A DNA stretch of 6,054 bases from JAADHY01 sp964428935. Its GTDB lineage: Bacteria > Planctomycetota > Planctomycetia > Planctomycetales > Planctomycetaceae. The stretch spans positions 1 through 6,054 of the forward strand of contig CAYSAG010000317.1 in the NCBI GenBank assembly GCA_964428935.1. Reading direction: 5' to 3'. How positions within the stretch are numbered: position 1 is the first letter of the stretch; every line of letters starts with the position of its first letter. The notes beneath the pieces are model-generated. The model did not search any database. It was not told where the DNA came from and saw only the letters and a list, made by a program, of their open reading frames with translations. This document shows, piece after piece, positions 1-6,053 of this stretch. The translations under genes and the position numbers were made by a program.

Positions 1-36
1 AACCATCGATCGTCAGACGCTCTCTTCCCCGGGTAG
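1..36. other. Left-edge segment, possibly the end of an insertion sequence
   Basis: These 36 bases lie downstream of the stop codon of the truncated minus-strand gene. They contain the only GATC in the window (8-11) and two TpA steps (34-35, 38-39 counting the adjoining stop), a density unlike the other non-coding DNA here. On the minus strand an ATG sits at 6-4 with a purine-rich stretch (GGAAGAGAG) about 13 bases upstream, which would fit the first codon of a transposase just inside an element end. That is inference: I recognise no terminal inverted repeat and the window ends too soon to see a protein. It could equally be ordinary sequence beyond a frameshifted gene. Confidence 0.2.
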
Positions 37-420
37 TTACTCAATTGGAAAAGACTCCCAGTAGACCGGGTTCCACCGCCGCAGGTCGTACTTGTCTCCG
101 ACTTTGGCAAACGGGTAGGGCAGGCGGTCCCAGCGCAGGCCTTTGGGCGTGTAGTCGCGAGAGCTCATTGTGCACCGGACGTAGTTGCCGCCGCAGCGAG
201 TCAGTTCGTCCAGTTCTTTCACCAACCGGTCGCCTTGGCCGGCCAACTGGAACAGGTTGTCTCGGTCCGAGCCGCCGAAGAGCAGCACCGGCCGTCCGCG
301 GTACTGCCAATACCACGGGTTGCGGGTGTAGGGGCGAAGCTGGGCGGCAGCGGGCGCGGCCAGCCCCAGAAGCAGGGTCAACAGCACCCATTGGGCAAGT
401 CGTTGTCGGAACCAATGCAT
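37..420 (-). CDS. Truncated secreted glycoside-hydrolase-like protein (N-terminal part only)
   Basis: 127 residues. Residues 1-26 are a textbook signal peptide: basic start (R5, R7), hydrophobic core WVLLTLLLGL at 11-20, and a likely cleavage after AAPAAA at residue 26, so the product is exported. Residues 34-50 (NPWYWQYRGRPVLLFGG), 77-89 (GGNYVRCTMSSRD) and 111-121 (YDLRRWNPVYW) resemble the start of secreted TIM-barrel-type glycan hydrolases, near the DUF4038 or cellulase-like proteins, that I recall from planctomycetes and relatives; the exact family is uncertain. Such proteins are several hundred residues long and continue past this point into the barrel. Here the reading stops six residues after the last recognisable position (ESFPIE, then TAA), so the barrel and any catalytic residues are missing. 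The gene follows the GH2 gene on the same strand after 186 bases with no clear terminator, so cotranscription is possible. Likely a pseudogene or insertion-disrupted gene. Confidence 0.65.
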   Translation of the reverse strand: MHWFRQRLAQWVLLTLLLGLAAPAAAQLRPYTRNPWYWQYRGRPVLLFGGSDRDNLFQLAGQGDRLVKELDELTRCGGNYVRCTMSSRDYTPKGLRWDRLPYPFAKVGDKYDLRRWNPVYWESFPIE

Positions 421-430
421 TGCTTGTGTT

Positions 431-434
431 CTCC
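431..434 (-). promoter_or_regulatory. Ribosome binding site of the truncated hydrolase gene
   Basis: On the minus strand GGAG lies 10 bases before the ATG at 420-418. It is a moderate match at slightly long spacing. It supports this ATG, as does the complete signal peptide that begins there. Confidence 0.45.
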
Positions 435-606
435 GTGTCGGTGTCGGCTTTCGTGCCTCGAGTTTGCTCAGGCGCGGCCGGTTCTCGACCGCCCACGCCG
501 GTCGTTGACGGAAAGCACTCCACCCAGCCCCGTCCCGGCGGGTGCGTGGGACGACGCGAGCTGGTTCAAACTTGACGCCACCTCCGGCGGCCCGCCAGCC
601 CCCGCT

Positions 607-3126
607 TTACCGCTTTCTCGACTTCAACAAGGACTTCGGAACGCAGCGGACCTGACGTTGGTAGCGCGAGACGACCCGGCCTTGCCGGTCGAGCAGCGTC
701 AAGACCAGGTCGAACACCGAATGCTCTTGCGTGACCGGTCTCAGGTCGACCGTTTGCACTTGGACCGCATTCAGCCCCGGCACGTCGGTCTGCGCTTGTC
801 CGCTCAGGAGCACTTGCTCGCCGACGCGAATCGTCCACCGCACGGTTGCGTCCGCAAACGCTTCCGGCAGGTCGTTGGCCACCCAAATGGTCATGGAGTC
901 CGGCCGCTGGCCCGACAAACGCGGCAACGCGACCACCGGCTGGTTGATTTGCGCCAGCTGGTAGTACGCTTTCTTCGGTCGGTGGTCGTGGCTGACAATG
1001 GCCTTGGGCCAAAACACGGGCACGACGTCCAGGAAGTGGAAATGAAAGTAGCCGGCCACCTTTCGAGCCAGCAGTCGCATTTGAATGGCTCGGTCGGCCA
1101 CCAGGGCCTCTTGGTAGTTTTGGCTGGCCTCAATGTACTCGGCCAGGTTCTTCGGGTCGCGGCCCAAACCGACAAGCTGCCGGACGTCGTGCTTCTCGAC
1201 CTGACTACACGCCCAAAGCGTGTCGGCGTTGGGGGGAGGCGGAGCGAACTGCGGCGGGTACGTCTTCATTGTCTCGTACGAGTCGAGAGCCTCAGCGCCG
1301 AACTCGCCAATGGTCACCATTCGCTGGTCGCCACCGGAGACCGGCGGTGGGTAGCCCCACGTTTGCGGAATCACTTTGCCGTACCAGCCGGCGTAAGTGT
1401 GGCCGTCGTCAATGACGTTCGGTAGCAGCTCCCGCGGCAATTTCAACGGCGTTTGCTTGTGGAAGAACCGGCCGCTGATTGGCTTGACGACCCGTTGCGG
1501 GTCCACTTCCAGAACGGCCCGCACAATCGGTTCCGTGTCGAACCGGTGCTCGTTGCCGAAACAAATCAGCACGACACCCGGGTTGTTGTAGGTCACGCGA
1601 GCCAGCACGCGTCCCGTCTGAATGTGCGGCTTTCGACGAATGCCGTCCGGCAGCTTTCCGTGGCACCCGCCGCCCTGGTCCTGCTCACTCATCATTCCCA
1701 GCCGGTCCAACACCTCACGCACCTCGGGCATTTGCACGTGCTGGCACGCTCGGACGGCGTTGAAGTTGCCTGCCTTCAACAGCAACACCGTGTGAATCAG
1801 CCGTTCCCTCTGACCCCAGTAAGCGTAAGCGTTCAAGCCTTGAATGTTCGTTCCGCGCAAGTAGCACGGTCGGCCGTTGAGCAAAAACATGGCTTCGGGC
1901 AGGTCGGTGGAACCGGTGGCCGGGCCGCTTGCCGAGCTTTTCCCGCCAGCCGACTTCGAATGGCCCGCCGAACGGGCCTTTGGCTGAGCAAGCCGAAAGC
2001 TGCGGCAACCGAAGAGAACGTCCCGAGCGTCACTGCGCTGGCCGTCGACCTGCACCCAGACGCGGCAGCGGTACAAGTACGGAGTCTCCGGTGACCAGAC
2101 TTTCGCGTTGGGCATGGGAATAGTCGTCGTGACGACGTTCGCTCCCGAACGAAGCTCGGCCGACAACCTCTTCTCGTAGACCTGCCCTTCGAAGTTTTCC
2201 GGCAGCAACTGGACAGCCAGCCGGACCGAGCGAGCCGCGTCGCTGTCCAGCTCGACCCGCACTCGTGCCCGTCCGTCCGACAGGTCGTTGCGAACGAAAA
2301 CGGCGTCGACGCGCACCGGCCCCGTCTGCTCCAGGTAGACGTCTCGCCAAATCCCGAAGCCCGTGCCGCAGTGGTAGCCAATGGGCAAGTTGCCGGGAAT
2401 CGACTGGCTTCGGTCGGGCGTGTACCGCTGGCACTTGGCTCGAATGTCTGGGAAGGTGGCCCAGTACGTCATGGGTTCCCCGAACTCATGGCCGTCGACG
2501 ACTCGCACAGCCAGCGTGTTGGAGCCGGGCCGAATCTTGTCGGTCACGTCGAACCGAAACGGTTCGTAGTAGATTCGGTGCTTGCCCAAGAGGCGACCGT
2601 TGAGGTAGACGTGAGCTTCCCAGTCCACGCCGTCGAAGCACAGCCACAGGCGTTTTCCGGCGGCTGGCTTTTTCGCGGTGAAGGTCCGCCGGTACCAGCA
2701 GATTTGGCTCGTCTGGCGGTCGCCTCGGTAGCCTAGCCACTTGTCGACTTTGTCGACGTCGAAGGCGTTGTCGTGGCCGCGCGTCCGGTAGCGCCACTCG
2801 GGAACGGTCGTCGTTTCCCACGCCGAGTCGTCGAAGTCGACGGTGTACCAGGGCGGAGCGGGCGGAATGGCGTTGGTCTTTCGAGGCGGGTCCTTGACTT
2901 CGAAAGTGAACCGCCACGGACCGTTCAACGAGACGCGGTCCGGCGCAGGCAGTGGCTCTGGCAGAGACCGAAGGAACGGGGCGTAGGCGGCACGGAGTTG
3001 CTCGACGCGCCGTGCCAGCTCCCGCTCATTCGTCGGTGCGACGAACCGAGGTGTCGAACCGAGGACCGACTCAATTGGAAACACAACCCACGCGACGAAG
3101 ACCAGCCAGCCCGCTTTGCGGAACAT
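607..3126 (-). CDS. Secreted glycoside hydrolase family 2 protein
   Basis: 839 residues, apparently complete. Residues 1-24 form a signal peptide (basic R3/K4, core WLVFVAWVVF). The GH2 layout follows: a sugar-binding jelly roll at about 65-270, with SLNGPWRF (66-73), DFDDSAWETTTVP (97-109), WYRRTF (144-149), VYLNGRLLG (173-181) and GIWRDVYLE (258-266); an immunoglobulin-like domain at about 271-380, with KVWSPETPYLY (342-352); and a TIM barrel from about 411, starting MFLLNGRPCYLRGTN (413-427). The acid/base glutamate is E526 in CFGNE after NNPGVVLI. The likely nucleophile is E608 in TIGEFGAEA, comparable to beta-glucuronidase TEYG-type motifs. The end of the barrel (GYFHFHFLDV, then RPKKAYYQL at 716-724) and a C-terminal beta-rich part (about 728-830) recall mannosidase-like GH2 proteins. 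Substrate cannot be named: the class includes galactosidases, glucuronidases, mannosidases and glucosaminidases. Residues 383-410 are an odd low-complexity insert. The start is fixed by a strong Shine-Dalgarno site. It is divergent from the DUF4838 gene. Confidence 0.93.
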   Translation of the reverse strand: MFRKAGWLVFVAWVVFPIESVLGSTPRFVAPTNERELARRVEQLRAAYAPFLRSLPEPLPAPDRVSLNGPWRFTFEVKDPPRKTNAIPPAPPWYTVDFDDSAWETTTVPEWRYRTRGHDNAFDVDKVDKWLGYRGDRQTSQICWYRRTFTAKKPAAGKRLWLCFDGVDWEAHVYLNGRLLGKHRIYYEPFRFDVTDKIRPGSNTLAVRVVDGHEFGEPMTYWATFPDIRAKCQRYTPDRSQSIPGNLPIGYHCGTGFGIWRDVYLEQTGPVRVDAVFVRNDLSDGRARVRVELDSDAARSVRLAVQLLPENFEGQVYEKRLSAELRSGANVVTTTIPMPNAKVWSPETPYLYRCRVWVQVDGQRSDARDVLFGCRSFRLAQPKARSAGHSKSAGGKSSASGPATGSTDLPEAMFLLNGRPCYLRGTNIQGLNAYAYWGQRERLIHTVLLLKAGNFNAVRACQHVQMPEVREVLDRLGMMSEQDQGGGCHGKLPDGIRRKPHIQTGRVLARVTYNNPGVVLICFGNEHRFDTEPIVRAVLEVDPQRVVKPISGRFFHKQTPLKLPRELLPNVIDDGHTYAGWYGKVIPQTWGYPPPVSGGDQRMVTIGEFGAEALDSYETMKTYPPQFAPPPPNADTLWACSQVEKHDVRQLVGLGRDPKNLAEYIEASQNYQEALVADRAIQMRLLARKVAGYFHFHFLDVVPVFWPKAIVSHDHRPKKAYYQLAQINQPVVALPRLSGQRPDSMTIWVANDLPEAFADATVRWTIRVGEQVLLSGQAQTDVPGLNAVQVQTVDLRPVTQEHSVFDLVLTLLDRQGRVVSRYQRQVRCVPKSLLKSRKR
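1897..1980 (-). other. Low-complexity linker inside the GH2 protein
   Basis: This encodes residues 383-410, rich in Ser, Gly, Ala and Lys, between the last strand of the immunoglobulin-like domain (FGCRSFRLAQP) and the first strand of the barrel (MFLLNGRPCYLRG). In GH2 proteins I know, these two are normally joined by only a few residues. It stays in frame and keeps the gene's codon habits, so it looks like a tolerated surface loop rather than a sequencing error. Confidence 0.6.
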
Positions 3127-3131
3127 GGGAA

Positions 3132-3138
3132 CCTCCTC
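3132..3138 (-). promoter_or_regulatory. Strong ribosome binding site of the GH2 gene
   Basis: Minus-strand GAGGAGG lies five bases before the ATG at 3126-3124. It is nearly a full complement of the 16S rRNA tail and fixes the GH2 start. Confidence 0.8.
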
Positions 3139-3325
3139 GAAAAACGAATGCCCCTCCCCGAGACCGTTCGAGCGTCCAAGGGCGGACGGAAAGTCGGCTC
3201 GTTCGCCAGAGCACCCGCCAGCCTCTCCGCCCCTGCTCGACAGCGAGCGTCGGCACGCAAGACAGCCGGCCAGCCCGTCCCGGACGCTGACTCACGCCAC
3301 GGCCTCCCTCGCCGACGAAACGCCG

Positions 3326-3358
3326 TGGTCGGCGCGACAGCCCCCGTGCCGCCGACCA
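3326..3358. repeat. Inverted repeat, 9-base arms
   Basis: TGGTCGGCG (3326-3334) and CGCCGACCA (3350-3358) are perfect reverse complements around a 15-base loop. It would lie in the leader of the GH2 transcript. No T-run follows on either strand, so it is not a standard intrinsic terminator. In DNA this GC-rich such a repeat may arise by chance. Confidence 0.35.
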
Positions 3359-3419
3359 GAGAAGGCCTTTGTCGCGCAGCCAGACACTCAGAACGGTGCC
3401 GACCTCGTCCACGACGCCC

Positions 3420-3448
3420 GTCACATTCGCACGCCGAAAGAATACAAT
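3420..3448 (+). promoter_or_regulatory. Possible sigma70-type promoter for the DUF4838 gene
   Basis: TACAAT (3443-3448) matches the TATAAT box at 5 of 6 positions. GTCACA (3420-3425), 17 bases upstream, matches TTGACA at 4 of 6. The TA of the -10 box is the only TpA step in the 641-base spacer, which makes the site stand out. Planctomycete promoters are not well defined, so this remains a prediction. Confidence 0.35.
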
Positions 3449-3468
3449 GGTTTCTCGTGCGCTCGCAA
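3439..3468 (-). promoter_or_regulatory. Possible overlapping promoter for the GH2 gene
   Basis: Read on the minus strand, TTGCGA (3468-3463) and TATTCT (3444-3439) are separated by 18 bases; each matches its consensus at 4 of 6. It overlaps the plus-strand candidate, which would couple expression of the two divergent genes. Weak on its own. Confidence 0.25.
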
Positions 3469-3472
3469 CAGA

Positions 3473-3496
3473 GCCGAGCTGCAGTTTGAGCTCGGC
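3473..3496. promoter_or_regulatory. Operator-like palindrome
   Basis: GCCGAGCT (3473-3480) and AGCTCGGC (3489-3496) are perfect 8-base inverted arms around an 8-base centre. The site begins 24 bases downstream of the plus-strand -10 candidate, so a bound repressor could block that transcript. No T-run follows, so a terminator is unlikely. No regulator gene is in the window. Confidence 0.35.
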
Positions 3497-3755
3497 CGCT
3501 GTCGGGAAGACCAGACGGCCGTTCGCCGGCCCGCGCGGTCCGGAACTTCGCCGTCTCTGGGCGTTCCCTCGCCGCCAAGCGGCACGGGTCAAGCAGCGCC
3601 GCGTGGAGCGACCGGGCTGGGCGTCTTCTTGAAGTCGGCTGGAAAGCGCCAAAGACGGCGTCGTCAAGTTGGTTTCGCCCGCCGCCGTGTCGGGAAGGCA
3701 GCGTTTCTCAACGAAAGGAACCCGACGAAAGCTGGACGCTCACCTCACCAAAACT

Positions 3756-3760
3756 GGAGG
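3756..3760 (+). promoter_or_regulatory. Ribosome binding site that fixes the DUF4838 start
   Basis: GGAGG lies seven bases before the ATG at 3768. This, and the signal peptide beginning at that ATG, decide against the in-frame TTG at 3669, which has no comparable site. Confidence 0.8.
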
Positions 3761-3767
3761 CTCGCGA

Positions 3768-5834
3768 ATGCAAGTTTTCTGCTCCCCTCTTCCCTGGCGG
3801 CTCGACCGGGCAGCGGCGACTGCGTTCCTGTTCGCGGCAGTGGCCGCCGTCGTCGGACTCCCGACGAACGCCCGTTGCGAAGAGGCAGGCCGTCTGGTGC
3901 TGGCCGCTGACGGGACGAGCGACTACCAAGTCGTCCTGCCAGACGAAGCTCCGACCGAACGCATTGCGGCGTGCCTGCGCGAGACGGCCCGTCTGGTGCA
4001 GGCGGCGTTCCGCGCCAACGGGTTCGAAATTCCTGTCGTGTCTGAGAGTGACCGCGACCCCGCCAAGCCGGCCCTTTTCCTCGGCAACACGCGGTTCGCG
4101 CGGGAGCACGGCGTGGACGTGTCGAAACTGCAAGGCTGGGGCTACGTGCTCAAAGCAGCCGGCCGGAACGTGCTGATTGTCGGTCGGGACGAGCCGAGCC
4201 CGGTCAAGACCCAAGACCGCCGACGCGGAACGTGGGACCGGGTTGGCACGGCCAAGGGCGTCGTCGACTTCCTGCGCCAGTACGTTGGCGTGCGGTTCCT
4301 GTACCCGGAGCTGCCGGCGTACAACCCGGTCAGTGCAGCGGCGCGGGTCGACTGGCAGAGGACGCCGGCCGTCGAGTTCTTGCCGACAAAGACGGTCGCC
4401 GTACCCGCGGATTTGAATGTCGAAAAGACGCCGTGGCTGTCCTTCAACACGGCTCACCCGGCGCGCGGCAGCTTCTACGACCTGGCCATGAACCGGTTCC
4501 CGCGTGTGGACCAAGCCTTCGGCGGGCACACGTACTGGCGAGCCATTCCGCCGGAGAAGTACCGCAAGACGCACCCGGAGTACTTCGCCCTCATTCGCGG
4601 CAAACGGTTGCTCGAAGGTTCGGGCCAGTACTGTATTTCCAACCCCGAGGTGCAGGAGCTGATTTACCGCGACCTGGTTCGACTGGCCGACGCCGGCTAC
4701 CGCGTCGTCGACCTGGCTCAACCAGACGGCTTCCGCCCCTGCCAATGCAAGCAGTGTTACGACCTCTACGGCACGGGCAACGACTGGGGCGAGAAGCTGT
4801 GGATTTTCCACCGCAAGTTGGCCGAGCGGCTGCTGAAGGACCGTCCGGGCGTGGTGGTGCGAATGATTTCGTACATTCAGACGGCCCGGCCCCCCAAGAC
4901 GTTCAAACAATTCCCGGCCAACACGCAAATCATGCTCACCGGCACCAACGAAGAAGACATTGCCCTCTGGAAGGACTACGTGGTCCCCGGCGGCTTCAGC
5001 GGCTACGTCTACAACTGGTGTCCGAACCTGGGCACTCGCTACACGCCAATGCGAACCCCGCTGTTCATCGAGGCTCAGGCGAGGCGGTTGTACCGAGCGG
5101 GCATTCAGGCTCTGTACCGGGACGGTCCCGGGCAGCTCTACGGCCTGGAAGGCCCGGTCTACTACGTCATGGGCCGCATGTTCGACGACCCGGAAAACAA
5201 CCACGCGGCGGAACTGATGGTCGAATTCTGCGAAGCGGCCTTCGGTAAAGCGGCCCGCCCCATGCAACGCTTCTACGACCAACTCTACCACGCCATTGAA
5301 CTGTACTCGGACTACCTGGGCACACGCTGCCCCGCCTGGGCTTACCGCGACATCTACGGCCGCCGCCACAAGTACCTGTCCGACCCGTTCCGGTTAATCG
5401 GGTTCCTCTACACGCCAAGAATCCTCGCCGCATTGGAAACCCAGCTTGCAGCAGCCGAACGGTTGGCCCGAGCCGAGAAAGTGCACGCACGCCTGGCCCT
5501 GGTGCGTACTGAGTTCGAGAACTTGAAGCACTTGGTCAAAGTCGTGCACCTTTACCACGCGTACCAGGTCGCTCCGGACCGCCACGCCTTGGAGCGGGTT
5601 CTGGACGCCGTCGACGCACGCAACGCCTTCATTGCCAGCCTGTACCAGCCGCCTTACCGCAAGAGAGTGCTCGCCACCTGGGGCCTCGTCCTCTTCCCGC
5701 CCCCCGGCCACGACGCCAACCACCTCCGCCTGGCCTACGACCGCTACCAGGAGCCCTACTCGAAGACGCCGCTGAACTGGGACACGGAAGCCAAACGCAA
5801 GGAGTTGTCACGAGGTGCGGCGAGTGCGGAGTGA
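3768..5834 (+). CDS. Secreted DUF4838 domain-containing protein
   Basis: 688 residues from the ATG with the strong ribosome binding site. Residues 1-37 form a signal peptide: basic R11/R15, core AAATAFLFAAVAAVVGL (15-31), cleavage probably near NARC at 34-37. Residues about 60-185 resemble the alpha/beta domain found before the catalytic barrel in GH67 and GH20-type enzymes: ETARLVQAAF, ALFLGNTRFAR, GYVLKAAGRNVLIVGRD, and GVVDFLRQYVGVRFLYP at 164-180. Residues about 215-470 match DUF4838 (PF16126 from memory): HPEYFALIRGKR (269-280), QYCISNPEVQ (287-296), the Cys cluster CQCKQC (325-330), and TQIMLTGTNEEDIALW (386-401). The last ~200 residues look mainly helical. The family is uncharacterised but is widely found beside glycan-degrading enzymes and is thought to be a glycoside-hydrolase-like barrel; activity here is inference. 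It is divergent from the GH2 gene. No clear intrinsic terminator follows. Confidence 0.9.
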   Translation: MQVFCSPLPWRLDRAAATAFLFAAVAAVVGLPTNARCEEAGRLVLAADGTSDYQVVLPDEAPTERIAACLRETARLVQAAFRANGFEIPVVSESDRDPAKPALFLGNTRFAREHGVDVSKLQGWGYVLKAAGRNVLIVGRDEPSPVKTQDRRRGTWDRVGTAKGVVDFLRQYVGVRFLYPELPAYNPVSAAARVDWQRTPAVEFLPTKTVAVPADLNVEKTPWLSFNTAHPARGSFYDLAMNRFPRVDQAFGGHTYWRAIPPEKYRKTHPEYFALIRGKRLLEGSGQYCISNPEVQELIYRDLVRLADAGYRVVDLAQPDGFRPCQCKQCYDLYGTGNDWGEKLWIFHRKLAERLLKDRPGVVVRMISYIQTARPPKTFKQFPANTQIMLTGTNEEDIALWKDYVVPGGFSGYVYNWCPNLGTRYTPMRTPLFIEAQARRLYRAGIQALYRDGPGQLYGLEGPVYYVMGRMFDDPENNHAAELMVEFCEAAFGKAARPMQRFYDQLYHAIELYSDYLGTRCPAWAYRDIYGRRHKYLSDPFRLIGFLYTPRILAALETQLAAAERLARAEKVHARLALVRTEFENLKHLVKVVHLYHAYQVAPDRHALERVLDAVDARNAFIASLYQPPYRKRVLATWGLVLFPPPGHDANHLRLAYDRYQEPYSKTPLNWDTEAKRKELSRGAASAE

Positions 5835-5903
5835 GCAGCCGAAGGAATTCGTCCACGTTTTCCCGACGCTTGCGGGTGCCGAAGCTCCGTGGAGCGTGGT
5901 CCG

Positions 5904-6053
5904 TCAGGTTCGCCTCAGGCGACGAGCCGCAGGCGGCCACGCCGGACCGTCGTCCTCCGCCCGCCGGTCACTGTCAGACAAGCGGGCCGCCGGCAGATTG
6001 ACCTCGCGGAAGCGGCGCTCGATGGCGTTTGTGGTGCGCACCGCTTTGCGTTC
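5904..6053 (-). mobile_element. Remnant of an IS256/mutator-type transposase, C-terminal motif
   Basis: On the minus strand from the window edge the frame reads ERKAVRTTNAIERRFREV (6053-6000). RTTN-IER followed by a basic helix is the signature close to the C-terminus of IS256-family (mutator-type) DDE transposases, and the -RRFREV form resembles planctomycete copies I recall. In intact proteins an arginine-rich run (RRRTRP-like) and a further few dozen residues follow. Here the match breaks off at about position 6000 into an unrelated tail that stops at 5906-5904. So either the element was truncated at this point by deletion or recombination, or it is decayed. The rest of the gene lies outside the window to the right, so I cannot tell whether the upstream part is intact. 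No terminal inverted repeat is recognisable on this side. Confidence 0.7.

Larger units (their letters stand above)
3127..3767. other. Divergent intergenic control region (641 bases)
   Basis: This spacer separates two genes that point away from each other, so it must carry promoters for both. Several reading frames cross it on both strands, but their translations are Arg/Pro/Ser-rich with no recognisable motif, no ribosome binding site and no signal peptide, so I call no gene. It holds one AT-rich patch (about 3437-3455) with promoter-like boxes on both strands, a perfect palindrome just to the right, and a second inverted repeat to the left. If the patch is the promoter, both genes have leaders of about 300 bases. 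It is strikingly poor in TpA (one step) and ApT (six steps). Confidence 0.6.

Noticed and set aside
39..60. Sequence shared between the end of the truncated gene and the GH2 signal-peptide region (TTTCCAATTGAGT on the minus strand at 51-39 and 3081-3069; 17 of 22 bases in register)
   Set aside because: A shared 13-mer is expected by chance about 0.3-0.5 times in a window this size and similarity does not extend outward, so a recombination scar is possible but not supported.
413..422. Palindrome CAATGCATTG over the start codon of the truncated gene
   Set aside because: Ten bases, partly fixed by Met and His codons, with no second copy near the other genes; likely chance.
235..1425. Plus-strand open frame of 396 residues opposite the GH2 and truncated genes
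   Set aside because: It is antisense to two genes with clear family motifs and its translation is low-quality and Arg/Val/His-rich with no domain pattern.
3669..3767. Upstream in-frame TTG start that would lengthen the DUF4838 protein by 33 residues
   Set aside because: It would bury the signal peptide behind a charged extension and has no good Shine-Dalgarno site, whereas the ATG at 3768 has GGAGG at the right distance.
3116..3910. Plus-strand frame of 264 residues spanning the spacer and overlapping the DUF4838 start
   Set aside because: The translation is Arg/Pro/Ser-rich without motifs, it overlaps the DUF4838 start out of frame, and no ribosome binding site precedes it. The scarcity of TpA explains why it stays open.
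3708..5369. Long minus-strand open frame (553 residues) opposite the DUF4838 gene
   Set aside because: It is the antisense shadow of a GC-rich gene poor in TpA, which rarely gives stop codons on the other strand. It has no signal peptide, ribosome binding site or recognisable motif, while the plus-strand frame has all of them.
5862..5920. Short hairpins after the DUF4838 gene (CCCG/CGGG, GCTCC/GGAGC with a two-base gap, GCCTCAGGC)
   Set aside because: Arms are four or five bases, loops are unsuitable, and no T-run follows, so none qualifies as an intrinsic terminator.
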